A DNA stretch of 10,162 bases from Cruorifilaria tuberocauda. Its lineage: Eukaryota > Nematoda > Chromadorea > Rhabditida > Onchocercidae. The stretch spans positions 1-10,162 of the forward strand of contig JABVXU010001099.1 in assembly GCA_013365365.1 (NCBI GenBank). Reading direction: 5' to 3'. Every line of letters begins with the position of its first letter. The first letter of the stretch is position 1. Below are positions 1-7,495 of this stretch, piece by piece. The notes under the pieces are model-generated. The model searched no databases. It saw nothing but the letters and a program-made list of their open reading frames with translations, and was not told the DNA's origin. The position numbers and the translations under genes are program-made.

Positions 1-264
1 AAGTAATAGAGAAGATAGATATGAATATACAATATAAATAATATAAAAATATTATAAAATATAAATAATGATCTAAAATATATTATATAAATGAAAATCC
101 GAAATAGAAAATAAATCCGTAAGAAATACGATAAAAATCCGCATGTATTACAGTCACTATCAAAAATACTAGATGAAGAATTACGGAAGAGATTAGCTTA
201 ATAGGTAATCAATACAAAAAAATTGAAATAGTTTTCAATCAACCATAATTACAATTTTTTTTAG
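1..264 (+). other. Intron upstream of the first visible exon
   Basis: This AT-rich stretch holds no supported exon. It is best read as the 3' part of an intron of the transporter gene, ending in a poly-T tract and TAG at 264. The earlier exons must lie to the left of the window. Confidence 0.6.
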
Positions 265-368
265 TATGATTTGGTATGTGATCGAAAATATTTGGTTGAT
301 TTAGCAAGTATGGCATTTTACATTGGCAGTTTTATCGGTAATGTTCTATTCGGATATATCGCTGATAA
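265..368 (+). CDS. Transporter exon 1 of window (end of first loop, TM2)
   Basis: The acceptor is a T-run ending in TTTAG at 264, and the donor is GTATG at 369. The frame starts at a complete codon (TAT) and ends with AA, which is completed in the next exon to a Lys codon. It encodes [13 protein letters not shown], the conserved end of the large extracellular loop of SLC22 proteins, then TM2 and the start of the MFS loop 2-3 signature (GYIADK). A stop lies in frame just upstream of the acceptor, so the exon cannot extend left. No start codon belongs here, because the family needs about 100 more N-terminal residues. Confidence 0.88.
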
Positions 369-3300
369 GTATGTTTTTTCTAAAACGAAAAAAATCAACA
401 ATTTAATTTTTTAAATTTAAATTATTAAGCGAAAAAGATACAAAAAGCAAAAAAAATCAATAACGGAGTAATACTTTATTTTTAGAAAGGAAAAAATTTT
501 ATAAAAGTTTACTGGAACAATATAATTTTAACCATTAACTTTAGTAAATATTAAAATATTTTTCTTATTTAAAAATAATGAAAAAACACTTTTGATAAAA
601 AGAAAAGCTTTTCTTTTTTGGTCTAAAAAAATAATACTTTTATTTTTAGGTATTGTACTTTGAATTAACCATTAATTAGCTGTCCAGCCCATTCGTTAGC
701 TATTTAACCTAATTAGGTTAAACCTATCCAATCTGTCAATCGATTTACTGAACATTACTTTCACAGCTGCTCATAGCTTTCCAAATTTCTTGATGTTTAA
801 AATATACAGTAATTTATACAGTTTTCACGTGTCTTTCAGCACCATAACTATACAGACCATATTTCCCACAAAAAACCTTTCATTACTGTAAAACTATACG
901 GACCATATTTTTCACAAAATTTAACTTCTTGAATTTATCGGAATTTTTCTCGAGAAAGCTGTCAAGCTAATTTTGCGAATGATTCCTAAGAGATTGAAAT
1001 ACATTGATTGAATTCAAAATCATATTTCGTCCAAACTTTTCGATGTTTTGTAGTACCTAGTAATTTATACAGTCTCCATGTATCTTTTATTACCGTAACC
1101 ACGCAGAACATGCTTCGCACAAAAAAACCTTCTCTTGAATTTGTTGAAACTTTTTTCAAAAAACTATTAACTTAAATATTGAGGATAATCCTTAAAAGAT
1201 CAATATTAATTTGATTAAGCTAGACATATCAAAAAAATTATCAAATACTTATAAGTTTTTTTAAAAAAAGCTTATAAGTATTTAACAACCTTTACGTGAC
1301 CATTTTTTACGTGGTCGAATTTCAGATTTGGACGTCGTATATCATTTTTCATGATCCTTGGAACACTTGTAACATGCGGTACGATGAATTCATTTGCTTG
1401 GGATATTTATTCATTCATGGTGCTACGATTTCTTACCGGATTAGCATTTCCGGCACTTTTCCAATTACCATTTATTATAAGTAAAAATATTTATGAAAAA
1501 CTTTTTTTTTTTTGAAAAATATTATTTTATGAAAAAAAATTACCAAGTATTTGGTTTTTTTTTTTACTTTCTTTGGTATCAATAAAATATCGTAAGTTTT
1601 TTTTAGTTTTTTAAAATATCTTACAAAAAATATGCTAGCGAATAAAGTAAAGTATGCCTTATATTTACTTATACTTATATATACTTATATACACATACGA
1701 ATACTTGCATTTTTATCATGATTAATTCAATTAATTAATTATGTTTTTATATAGTTTGATTTACTTTACTTATATAAGTTGATTTACTTTACTCATATTT
1801 ACTTATACTTACATGTATACGATTACTTGTATTTCTATCGATTAATTTAGTTAATTAATTACATCTCTATCATAATAAGTTGGTTTAGTTTTTCTAGAGT
1901 CTAATATAAGTCTTACTATTCTCGATTGCAGATTATAATTAATTAATTAATTAATTGCACTTTTATTGTGATTAATTATAATAAAAATTTAAAATTACCA
2001 TACTAGGCATGGAATTTATGGGTGAATCAGGTCGACTATTTACCAGTATTGTAATCGATGTATTCTTTGGTACAGCTTTAGCATTACTCGGTGTCTTAGC
2101 TATGCTTCTTCGTCGTTGGCGACAGCTAATTTTCTTTAGCAATGCACCATTTATTGTTTTGTTTATTTATTACTTGTAAGTTTTCATTTAATAAATTATA
2201 CTGATAACTACTGATTACTTTGATAACATATTACTTGATGATATATACTTTGATAACATAATACTTGATGATATATACTTTGACAACATATTAGTTGATA
2301 ATAGATACTTTGATAACATATCACTTGATAATATATACATAACGTATTACTTGATAACATATTACTTGATAATATATACTTTGATAACATATCACTTGAT
2401 AATACTTACTCTGATAACATAATACTTGATAATATATACTTTGATAATATATTACTTGATAATATATACTTTGATAACATATTATTTGAAATATTTATTT
2501 CGGTACTTGAAATGAGGAAAATATTCATTTGTAAAATTTAAAATTCAAAGTGAAACATTAAATACTCAAACGAAAAATCAATTAATCAGTGGTAACTAGT
2601 GATTATTAGATAATTAGTGATAACCAGTGATAATTCGAAATGAAATACTTATGATTTGATAAAATACTTGTTAGGAATTCAAAACGGATAAGTTATATGT
2701 TCTTTGAAATACTGAATCATTGTTTAAAATTTTTCCTAGTAAAGATGATAATTTTATTAGAACAATTATTTATCAGTAACTTATCAGTAAGAGTGTGCAA
2801 ATGATTAAAATGATATTAAATTCATTGAATTAGAATATTTGATAAATGGTTTAGTGTTAAAGTTGATAAAATTTTATTTTGATGAAATCGAAATGAATGT
2901 CTAATAATTAAAGTTAAATTATCAGATTAATAATGATAAGTGATACCAGTGATAATTTTAGAATGATACAATAGAATTGAATTCCGAAAATTGCTGCTAA
3001 TATTCAATTTTAAATCAATAATTTGAAAGCTATCACATATATTTACTTCAAATATGATTAATTTTGATTAAGTATTGTTCCGGAATCACCACGATGGTTA
3101 GTTTCGGTTGGTCGATATGCCGAAGCTATAAGTATTATTAAGCGTTTAGCTAAAATTAATGGACGAAATGAGGTTGATGTTGATGAGCTAATGTTAAGGG
3201 TAAGTTTTTTTTACTTATATATATGTATACATTTATGAGTTTATATTAAGTTAAACTTTATTTAAATTTAAATTGCCGCATTTTAAAAGAGTTTACATAA

Positions 3301-6300
3301 TGCACAACTGTTTTTTATTATTGAAATAAGACTATTAGAGTTAAAAATTGATTTAGCCTACTGATTTTGGTGGCAACCAAAGAATTTTTTAGTTTTTTTA
3401 AACTTCAAATTTAAATTACGATATTTTGAAAGAGTTCATATAATTTTTCAATTATTATTAATTTTTCAATTAATACAATTTTTAATTTTTCAAATTTTTC
3501 AATTAGAAAACTTCATTTCAAATTTTTCAAATTTAGAAAATTTAGAAAATCAAAAAAACTGTTTTTTTCATGATTTTTTTTAATGATTTAAAAACTTTTT
3601 CCAAATACTAAATTTATTTTCAGTTCATTAGAAGCCGATGTAATATAGTGGAACATTCCAATAAATACAATTTGTTTGATTTATTTCGAACACCAAATCT
3701 TCGCAAAAAAACCATTCTCATTACTTTTATTTGGTTTGTGAGAGAAAATTTTTGTACTTTTTCTAAATTTCTTAATTTAAAAAAATTAAAAGGAAGGAGT
3801 ATTTTCTAGATTTTTTTCAACTTGCGCATTGAACTTACGTATGATTTATTTTTGTAATACTTTTGTATCTTTAGCACATGATATATTTTTGTAAGGCTTT
3901 TAATTTTGTTATTAAATTTAAATTTTTGAAAATTAATTCTTTGATTTAAATAGGCTTAGTATGCTTTTTAAAACGCTTTTTATGTTTTCTTCTTAAGTAC
4001 ACTTTATTCTCAATTTAAAAAAATAAAAAAAGAAGTATTTTTAAGATTTTTTTTTCACTTTTAACTTTTTGACATATGATGTACTTTTAATATATTTGTA
4101 ATTAAATCAAAGTTTTTGAAATTTAATTTTTAAATTTAAATACGTTCAGATTTTTATTTTTTAATTATTTCTATAGTTTGCTTTCATTGATAAATTTTTT
4201 TTCACGTTGAATTTTAGGTTTGTAAATGCAGTTGTTTATAACTGTTTAACGTATAATATATCAAATTTACCAGTCAATGATTTCTTATCATTTATTATCA
4301 ATGGCGCTGTGGAATTACCAGCCTATTTTCTTGTTTGGCCATTACTTGATATTGTTGGACGTCGTTGGTCACTGGCCAGTCCTATGATACTTGCTGGATT
4401 AGCATGCATTTCAACAGTTTTAACACCCATTACTTACGGTTAATTTTTTTTTTTGTTTTGGTAGCGCTAATGAAGTTAAAAAAAAAAAATGCTAAGGTTT
4501 ACTTTGATGAAGTCTTTTTTGTTGTTTCTCACGCATAAGTGAAAGTATCAGACGTAACTCGTTGACGTTGCACATGCAAAATTAATATAACCGTAAGGGA
4601 AAAAGTGCCAACATTCACCTTAACAGATTTTCTGCATTTTTTACGCTCATTTCTCACGCATGCCTTCATTACACACGTAGCTCGTAACGTCGTGTATGCA
4701 AAATCACATACAACCTAATTCAATATAACGTAAGGAAAGGTTCATTTTTTCCATTTCATACGCACATACGTACGTAACTCTTTCATCACGTACGTAACTT
4801 TTTGACGTTACATGCGTTTACTCAAATATATCTGCAGAGAATTTATATTATTTTCAGTATAGGGATACTATCGTATTTTTTTAAAGCACAGTGAACGGAT
4901 TCGTATTCATTCAAGCAAGAAAAAATCATGAATTAATTTTAGACAATTTTGAATTCAATTACGAATTACTTAAATACTATTTTTGTGAATTGGAACTCAA
5001 TAATAATTTATAAATTACATGATTTCTTCCTACAATTTTCGATACTAACAAAAATAAAAAATACCTAAAAAAAAGTACCTAAATATTTTGTAATTGAATT
5101 TGAAATTCTTAAAAATTAACTTTGTTACTTTCTTTCACTTAGAATAAAAATGAAAAGTAAATAACTGATAACTGATAATATTAATATTAAAATAATTGAT
5201 AAAGTATTAATTTCGCTTTATAATTTATTATCCATTTCTTTTTCTTTTATATTTAACAGAAATGAAAAATGAAATTTCTAGAACATCCGTTATTTATTGC
5301 AATAATGGCATATATTGGGAAATTTGGAATTGCCGGAAGTTTTGCCGTGATATATCTATTTTCCGGAGAACTATATCCAACGGTTTTACGAGCTCTTGGC
5401 ATGGGAATGAGTTCAATGGTTGCCGGTTCCGGACTTATTCTTGCACCGTACGTTGTACGCTTGGTATGTTTTTTTTCAAACATTTTTAATAATTATATTT
5501 GTATTTATTTTAAAAAATCAATTTAATAATTAATAATTAATATTTAACAATTGTATTTAATTAATACTTAATAATTAACAATTAATATTTAATAAGTAAC
5601 ATTTAATTAATTGACAGAAATATTTGATGGACCGACAGACAAGTGGAACATTTTAAATATTAAAAATTAAGTAACGATTAAAGTAACAAATTACGTAAAT
5701 GTGAAATAAATTAGGTAAAATATTCAATTAAGTAACAATTAAAGTAACAATTACGCAACGATTAAGTAACATAATGTAACATTTTCAATTTTAGGGTGAT
5801 TATTTACGTATCTTACCATTGATAATTATGGGTTTACTTGCTATAACAGCCGGAATTGCATCATTTTTTTTACCGGAAACAATGGGTAAACCTATACCAC
5901 AGACACTGGAAGAAGCAGAACTATTCGGGAAATCCGAGAAGTTTCATTTCTCGAGAAGTATGCAATAAGATTGCTCTTTTTTTTTGTAGAAATTAAATCA
6001 CTCATTTAAAATTCACAATAATTTAATTTCAATTTACTTCGAAAATAAAAGCAATTCAGAATTATTAAGATTAGAAAGTATTTCCTTCATTTAAATCAAG
6101 AATAACGATTAAATAGGATAAGAAACGGAAATGAAATTCATGATCACGTAAAAGTTTCATGATTATTTCATGATTTCAAGTTTCGAGTGTAATCATTACT
6201 GGATTAATACGTATACATTTAAGTGATATGTTAATTTTTTTTTCAATCTAAATTTCCGTTTTTATTTCAGAGAAAAATACGGAAAACAAAAAGACAGACG

Positions 6301-6383
6301 GAAATGCTGTAGCGCTTAATGCTGAAAGAAATTCCGAAGTTTCAAGTTCAGTCGAAAAATCATTTAATACTGGTACTTATTAA
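265..6383 (+). CDS. SLC22-family organic ion transporter (MFS), nine exons, 5' partial
   Basis: Joined exons: 265-368, 1326-1480, 2007-2175, 3073-3199, 3624-3733, 4218-4438, 5282-5463, 5795-5957, 6271-6383. Seen: one frame of 447 codons plus TAA. Exon phases agree at all eight junctions. Motifs in order are [12 protein letters not shown] (residues 1-12), MFS signature DKFGRR (34-39), PESPRWL (146-152), FRTPNLRKK (206-214), [17 protein letters not shown] (242-258), DIVGRR (266-271), GELYPTVLR (324-332) and [17 protein letters not shown] (382-398). About eleven hydrophobic segments correspond to TM2-TM12, and the tail (411-447) is polar and charged. Known: SLC22 proteins are about 550 residues long, plasma-membrane, 12-TM facilitators for organic cations, carnitine-like zwitterions or anions. 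TM1 and the large first extracellular loop are missing here and should be encoded upstream. Inferred: the loop before TM12 ([14 protein letters not shown]) resembles carnitine/OCTN-type members, but substrate cannot be assigned. Codon use and motif conservation indicate an intact gene. Confidence 0.9.
703..722. repeat. Perfect 20-bp palindrome in intron 1
   Basis: TTTAACCTAATTAGGTTAAA is its own reverse complement. It could be a dimeric factor site or a relic of an element end. It does not extend outward, since the next bases do not pair. Confidence 0.75.
780..1210. repeat. Degenerate direct repeat, about 251-bp period (intron 1)
   Basis: Two diverged copies start near 780 and 1031. Shared anchors in the same order are AGTAATTTATACAGT (808 and 1059), an ACCATAACTA/ACCGTAACCA word, a CACAAAAAACCTT word, a CTTGAATTT word and a GAT(T)CCTTAA-like word before AAGAGATTGA or AAAGATCAA. 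The first copy also has an internal duplication around ACTATACGGACCATATTT. No coding potential is seen. It may be an old tandem duplication or a decayed element. Confidence 0.6.
1243..1283. repeat. Near-perfect inverted repeat before exon 2
   Basis: The arms AAATACTTATAAG (1243-1255) and CTTATAAGTATTT (1271-1283) are perfect 13-bp complements. The centre is T7 followed by A7, which extends pairing to about 20 bp per arm with one unpaired G. It ends 42 bases before exon 2, so in the pre-mRNA it could form a hairpin next to the 3' splice site. Confidence 0.8.
1326..1480 (+). CDS. Transporter exon 2 (loop 2-3 signature, TM3, TM4)
   Basis: The acceptor is AATTTCAG and the donor is GTAAAA. The first base completes the Lys of DKFGRR, so the MFS signature is split by intron 1. 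The exon encodes TM3 and TM4 (residues 35-86) with [17 protein letters not shown], matching the conserved TM4 region of SLC22 proteins. It ends with a single A that completes a Ser codon in the next exon. An ATG-started reading of this stretch in another frame is only a shadow. Confidence 0.9.
1690..1990. repeat. Degenerate tandem repeat, about 120-128 bp (intron 2)
   Basis: Three diverged copies share a CTTGCATTTTTAT-like word followed by GATTAATT and TTAATTAATTA. They occur at about 1704, 1825 and 1955. Between the first two lie ACTTATA and GTTTGATTTACTTTA-like words. The last part also contains an inverted repeat, ATTATAATTAAT at 1932-1943 against ATTAATTATAAT at 1971-1982, ending 24 bases before exon 3. 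Confidence 0.55.
2007..2175 (+). CDS. Transporter exon 3 (TM5, most of TM6)
   Basis: The acceptor is ACTAG and the donor is a strong GTAAGT. It encodes [12 protein letters not shown], the family's usual E(x)xG(x)xxR segment between TM4 and TM5, then TM5 (about residues 98-120). The basic-aromatic turn RRWRQL and most of TM6 follow (residues 87-142). Characterised vertebrate members commonly have RDWR at the turn; here the first two residues are both Arg. The exon ends with TT, completed to Phe by the next exon. Confidence 0.9.
2209..2490. repeat. 30-bp minisatellite, about nine units (intron 3)
   Basis: The unit alternates TTTGATAACATATTACTTG and ATAATATATAC. Most units are exactly 30 bases, with one irregular unit near 2335-2360. 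Nearly every unit carries two TGATAA or TGATGA words. Because the period is a multiple of three, one minus-strand frame stays open across much of it; that is a repeat artefact and not a gene. Looser GATAA/GTGATAA words continue in the same intron to about 2960. Confidence 0.9.
3073..3199 (+). CDS. Transporter exon 4 (PESPRWL and central cytoplasmic loop)
   Basis: It encodes [17 protein letters not shown], the diagnostic SLC22/sugar-porter motif after TM6. The helical, charged central cytoplasmic loop follows (residues 143-185), ending at a clean codon boundary before GTAAGT. The left edge is forced: a TGA lies in frame at 3065-3067, and the only AG between it and the PESPRWL coding sequence is at 3071-3072. 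The 3' splice site therefore reads TTAAG, not the usual YAG. Confidence 0.88.
3257..3460. repeat. Weak direct repeat, about 144 bp (intron 4)
   Basis: An AAATTTAAATT word followed by a CGCATTTTAAAAGAGTTTACATAAT-type stretch (3263 onward) recurs near 3407 in diverged form (ACGATATTTTGAAAGAGTTCATATAAT-type). A separate AATTTTTCAA-rich low-complexity run follows at about 3445-3550. Confidence 0.5.
3624..3733 (+). CDS. Transporter exon 5 (end of central loop, start of TM7)
   Basis: The acceptor is TTTTCAG. It encodes residues 186-221, with [21 protein letters not shown], matching the conserved segment just before TM7 (the D-L-F-R-T-P-x-L-R-x-x-T pattern). The donor is the weaker GTTTGT. The last two bases TG are completed by the G that opens the next exon, giving the conserved Trp of the IWFVN motif. 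Confidence 0.88.
3757..4145. repeat. Degenerate direct repeat, about 238 bp (intron 5)
   Basis: Most of intron 5 appears to be two diverged copies. CTTAATTTAAAAAAATTAAA at about 3771 corresponds to CTCAATTTAAAAAAATAAAA at about 4009. Both continue with a GTATTTT word, a run of T, TTTTTCA-C and an ACATATGAT/ACGTATGAT word, then TTTTTGTAATA-like sequence. No coding potential. Confidence 0.5.
4218..4438 (+). CDS. Transporter exon 6 (TM7-TM9)
   Basis: This is the longest exon. It encodes [18 protein letters not shown] (TM7 and loop), then [18 protein letters not shown] (TM8), the second-half signature DIVGRR, and TM9 (residues 222-295). NxSNL and GAVExPAY are strong SLC22 identifiers. The frame runs into TAA immediately after 4438. 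The donor used here is GTTAAT, unusual in form, but it is the only GT that keeps phase with the next exon (TAC G joined to AA gives Tyr-Glu). Confidence 0.88.
4527..4815. repeat. ACGT-rich degenerate triplication (intron 6)
   Basis: Three copies begin near 4527, 4652 and 4756. The shared order of words is TCTCACGCAT or TCATACGCAC, then ACGTAACTC or ACGTAGCTC, then GACGTT or AACGTCG, then a CATGCAAAAT-like word, then ATAACCGTAAGG or ATAACGTAAGG in the first two. CpG and ACGTAAC words are dense here compared with the rest of the window. No open frame or splice structure supports an exon. Confidence 0.6.
5282..5463 (+). CDS. Transporter exon 7 (TM10, [10 protein letters not shown]11)
   Basis: The acceptor is AAATTTCTAG at 5281 and the donor is GTATGT. 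It encodes [16 protein letters not shown] (TM10), then [18 protein letters not shown] and TM11 (residues 296-356). The start is decided by phase: a TGA at 5263-5265 blocks this frame from extending to the stronger-looking acceptor at 5259. Joining the G left by exon 6 to AA gives a Glu codon, consistent with the family. ATG-started readings at 5262 and 5269 are not true starts. Confidence 0.87.
5521..5790. repeat. AT-rich TAATTAA run and GTAAC repeat (intron 7)
   Basis: Positions 5521-5615 are low-complexity TAATTAA/TTTAATAA words. From about 5668 an AAGTAACGATTAAAGTAAC word followed by ATTACGTAA recurs 61 bases later as AAGTAACAATTAAAGTAAC followed by ATTACGCAA. Further single GTAAC words run up to the exon 8 acceptor. 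Confidence 0.65.
5795..5957 (+). CDS. Transporter exon 8 (TM12 and LPET motif)
   Basis: The acceptor is CAATTTTAG. It encodes [16 protein letters not shown] (TM12), [19 protein letters not shown], the hallmark end of SLC22 proteins, and the start of the cytoplasmic tail (residues 357-410). The donor GTATGC at 5958 joins in phase to exon 9. If this donor is not used, translation continues for three codons (Ser-Met-Gln) to a TAA at 5966-5968. Confidence 0.88.
5958..6270 (+). other. Intron 8, possible alternative 3' end of the transcript
   Basis: The intron runs from GTATGC to TTTATTTCAG. It contains an in-frame TAA at 5966-5968 and an AATAAA at 6044-6049, 76 bases after that stop. An unspliced form could therefore be a complete terminal exon with its own polyadenylation signal. 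Sequence alone does not show whether this form is made. Confidence 0.5.
6271..6383 (+). CDS. Transporter exon 9 (polar C-terminal tail and stop)
   Basis: A good acceptor (TTTATTTCAG) opens an exon in phase with exon 8. It encodes a hydrophilic, Lys/Asn/Ser/Glu-rich tail of 37 residues (411-447) ending NTGTY and TAA at 6381-6383. The tail has no membrane segment and no motif I recognise. Its support is the strong acceptor, the matching phase and the open frame. SLC22 tails are poorly conserved, so homology does not help. The alternative is termination in intron 8. Confidence 0.72.
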
Positions 6384-6882
6384 TTACTGATAAATGATAA
6401 GACCGAGCAGAACGTATTAACGAGAAATTTCCGGATTTTTCGTCTCTGCTTTAAAAATTAAATTTGAGAATTGAAAGATTTAAATATAAATATGAATATA
6501 AAGACGAATGATTAAATTATTATTTTATTAGATTCTTTGCAAAAATTGAAATAAAACGTAAAACCGGAAATTTTTTTTTCAAAGGCTTTTTTAGCATCAC
6601 GTGAACTTATCGGATTTTTGATATTCGATGAAAATATTAAGGAAGTATTGGTTTGAGACGAATCGATTTATCCGGAAAAATATCTGAAAAATATTTGCAA
6701 AAATATTTTATAGACGAAAAAAAAAAGCAATCCTTCAACTTCATCTTTTATTCATTAAATTTAAATCAATCGTTTTAATTAATAATGCATTTTCATGCTA
6801 TTAAGTGGTTTTTTTTTTTTTGCTTAAAATAAGCATTGATGTAAATTTTTTTTTTTTGCATGCTGCATTTAATGCATAATAA
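6384..6882. other. 3' UTR and AT-rich flank
   Basis: Non-coding in all frames that I can read. It contains the candidate AATAAA at 6550, two poly-T runs near 6810 and 6850, and a small hairpin TGCTTA-AAA-TAAGCA near 6820. Nothing else is recognised. Confidence 0.55.
6550..6555 (+). terminator. Candidate polyadenylation signal AATAAA
   Basis: This is the first AATAAA downstream of the stop at 6383, about 167 bases into the presumed 3' UTR, followed within 25 bases by a run of T. Position and form are right for the 3' end of the long transcript. Chance occurrence in such AT-rich DNA is likely enough to keep confidence low. Confidence 0.45.
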
Positions 6883-7495
6883 ACTGATAATTAATTGTTC
6901 GACTTTTATGATAAGTAATTTAGCAGTTAAAGTTTTGTACTTGTTAAACTGTATGTATGTTTTTATCAAATGTATCTATTCGATCAAAAATTGAATGACT
7001 GAAACTCTTATCAATCATTTATCATAAAATTGATAATTAACTACTTAAGTTTGATGATAAGCAAAAGTTTTATACTAGTTATGTTTCTAACAAATATATT
7101 TATTAGATCAAAAATTGAATGAAACTCTTATCAGTCATTTATCATTTTCCGATTTACCTTCAGTTGATAAAATTAATAACTAATTATTTGAGTTTGATTC
7201 ATAAGTAATCAGTTAAAGTTTTGTACTTGTTAAACTGTATGTATACTTTATCAAGTATATCTATTCGATCAAAATTTGAATGAAACTCTTATCAGTCATT
7301 TATCATTTTCCGATTTACCTTCAGTTGATAAAATTGATAATTAATTGTTTGACTTTAAATGATAAGTAATTGAACAGTTAAAGTTTTGTACTTGTTAAAC
7401 TGTATCTATACTTTATCAAGTATACCTATTCGATCAAAATTTGAATGAAACTCTTATCAGTCATTTATCATTTTCCGATTTACCCTCAGTTGATG
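6883..7495. repeat. Four-copy tandem repeat, about 161-165 bp period
   Basis: The anchor word GATCAAAA(A/T)TTGAATGA occurs at 6982, 7106, 7267 and 7432. The last two intervals are 161 and 165. The 124-base interval reflects a shortened second copy lacking the CAGTTAAAGTTTTGTACTTG part in intact form. Other conserved pieces are CTCTTATCAGTCATTTATC, TTTTCCGATTTACCTTCAG, TTGATAAAATTGATAATTAA and CTTGTTAAACTGTAT. Copies 3 and 4 are closest to each other. No open frame spans it. Confidence 0.88.

Noticed and set aside
151..204. Exon-like stretch after TATTACAG (SLSKILDEELRKRLA)
   Set aside because: The frame reaches TAA before the only nearby GT donor, the other two frames also stop, and the peptide does not match the SLC22 region expected before YDLVCDRKY.
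780..1210. Transposable element in intron 1
   Set aside because: The two similar copies sit in tandem, with no terminal repeats, target-site duplication or transposase remnant visible, so only a direct repeat is claimed.
2208..2390. Minus-strand open frame of 60 codons in intron 3
   Set aside because: It translates a 30-base tandem repeat whose period is a multiple of three, so the frame stays open by construction. It also lies inside an intron of a well-supported gene.
5253..5489. Open frames at 5253-5483 (-) and 5262-5489 (+)
   Set aside because: Both overlap transporter exon 7 in other frames. Only the frame with EHPLF...ELYPTVLR shows family motifs.
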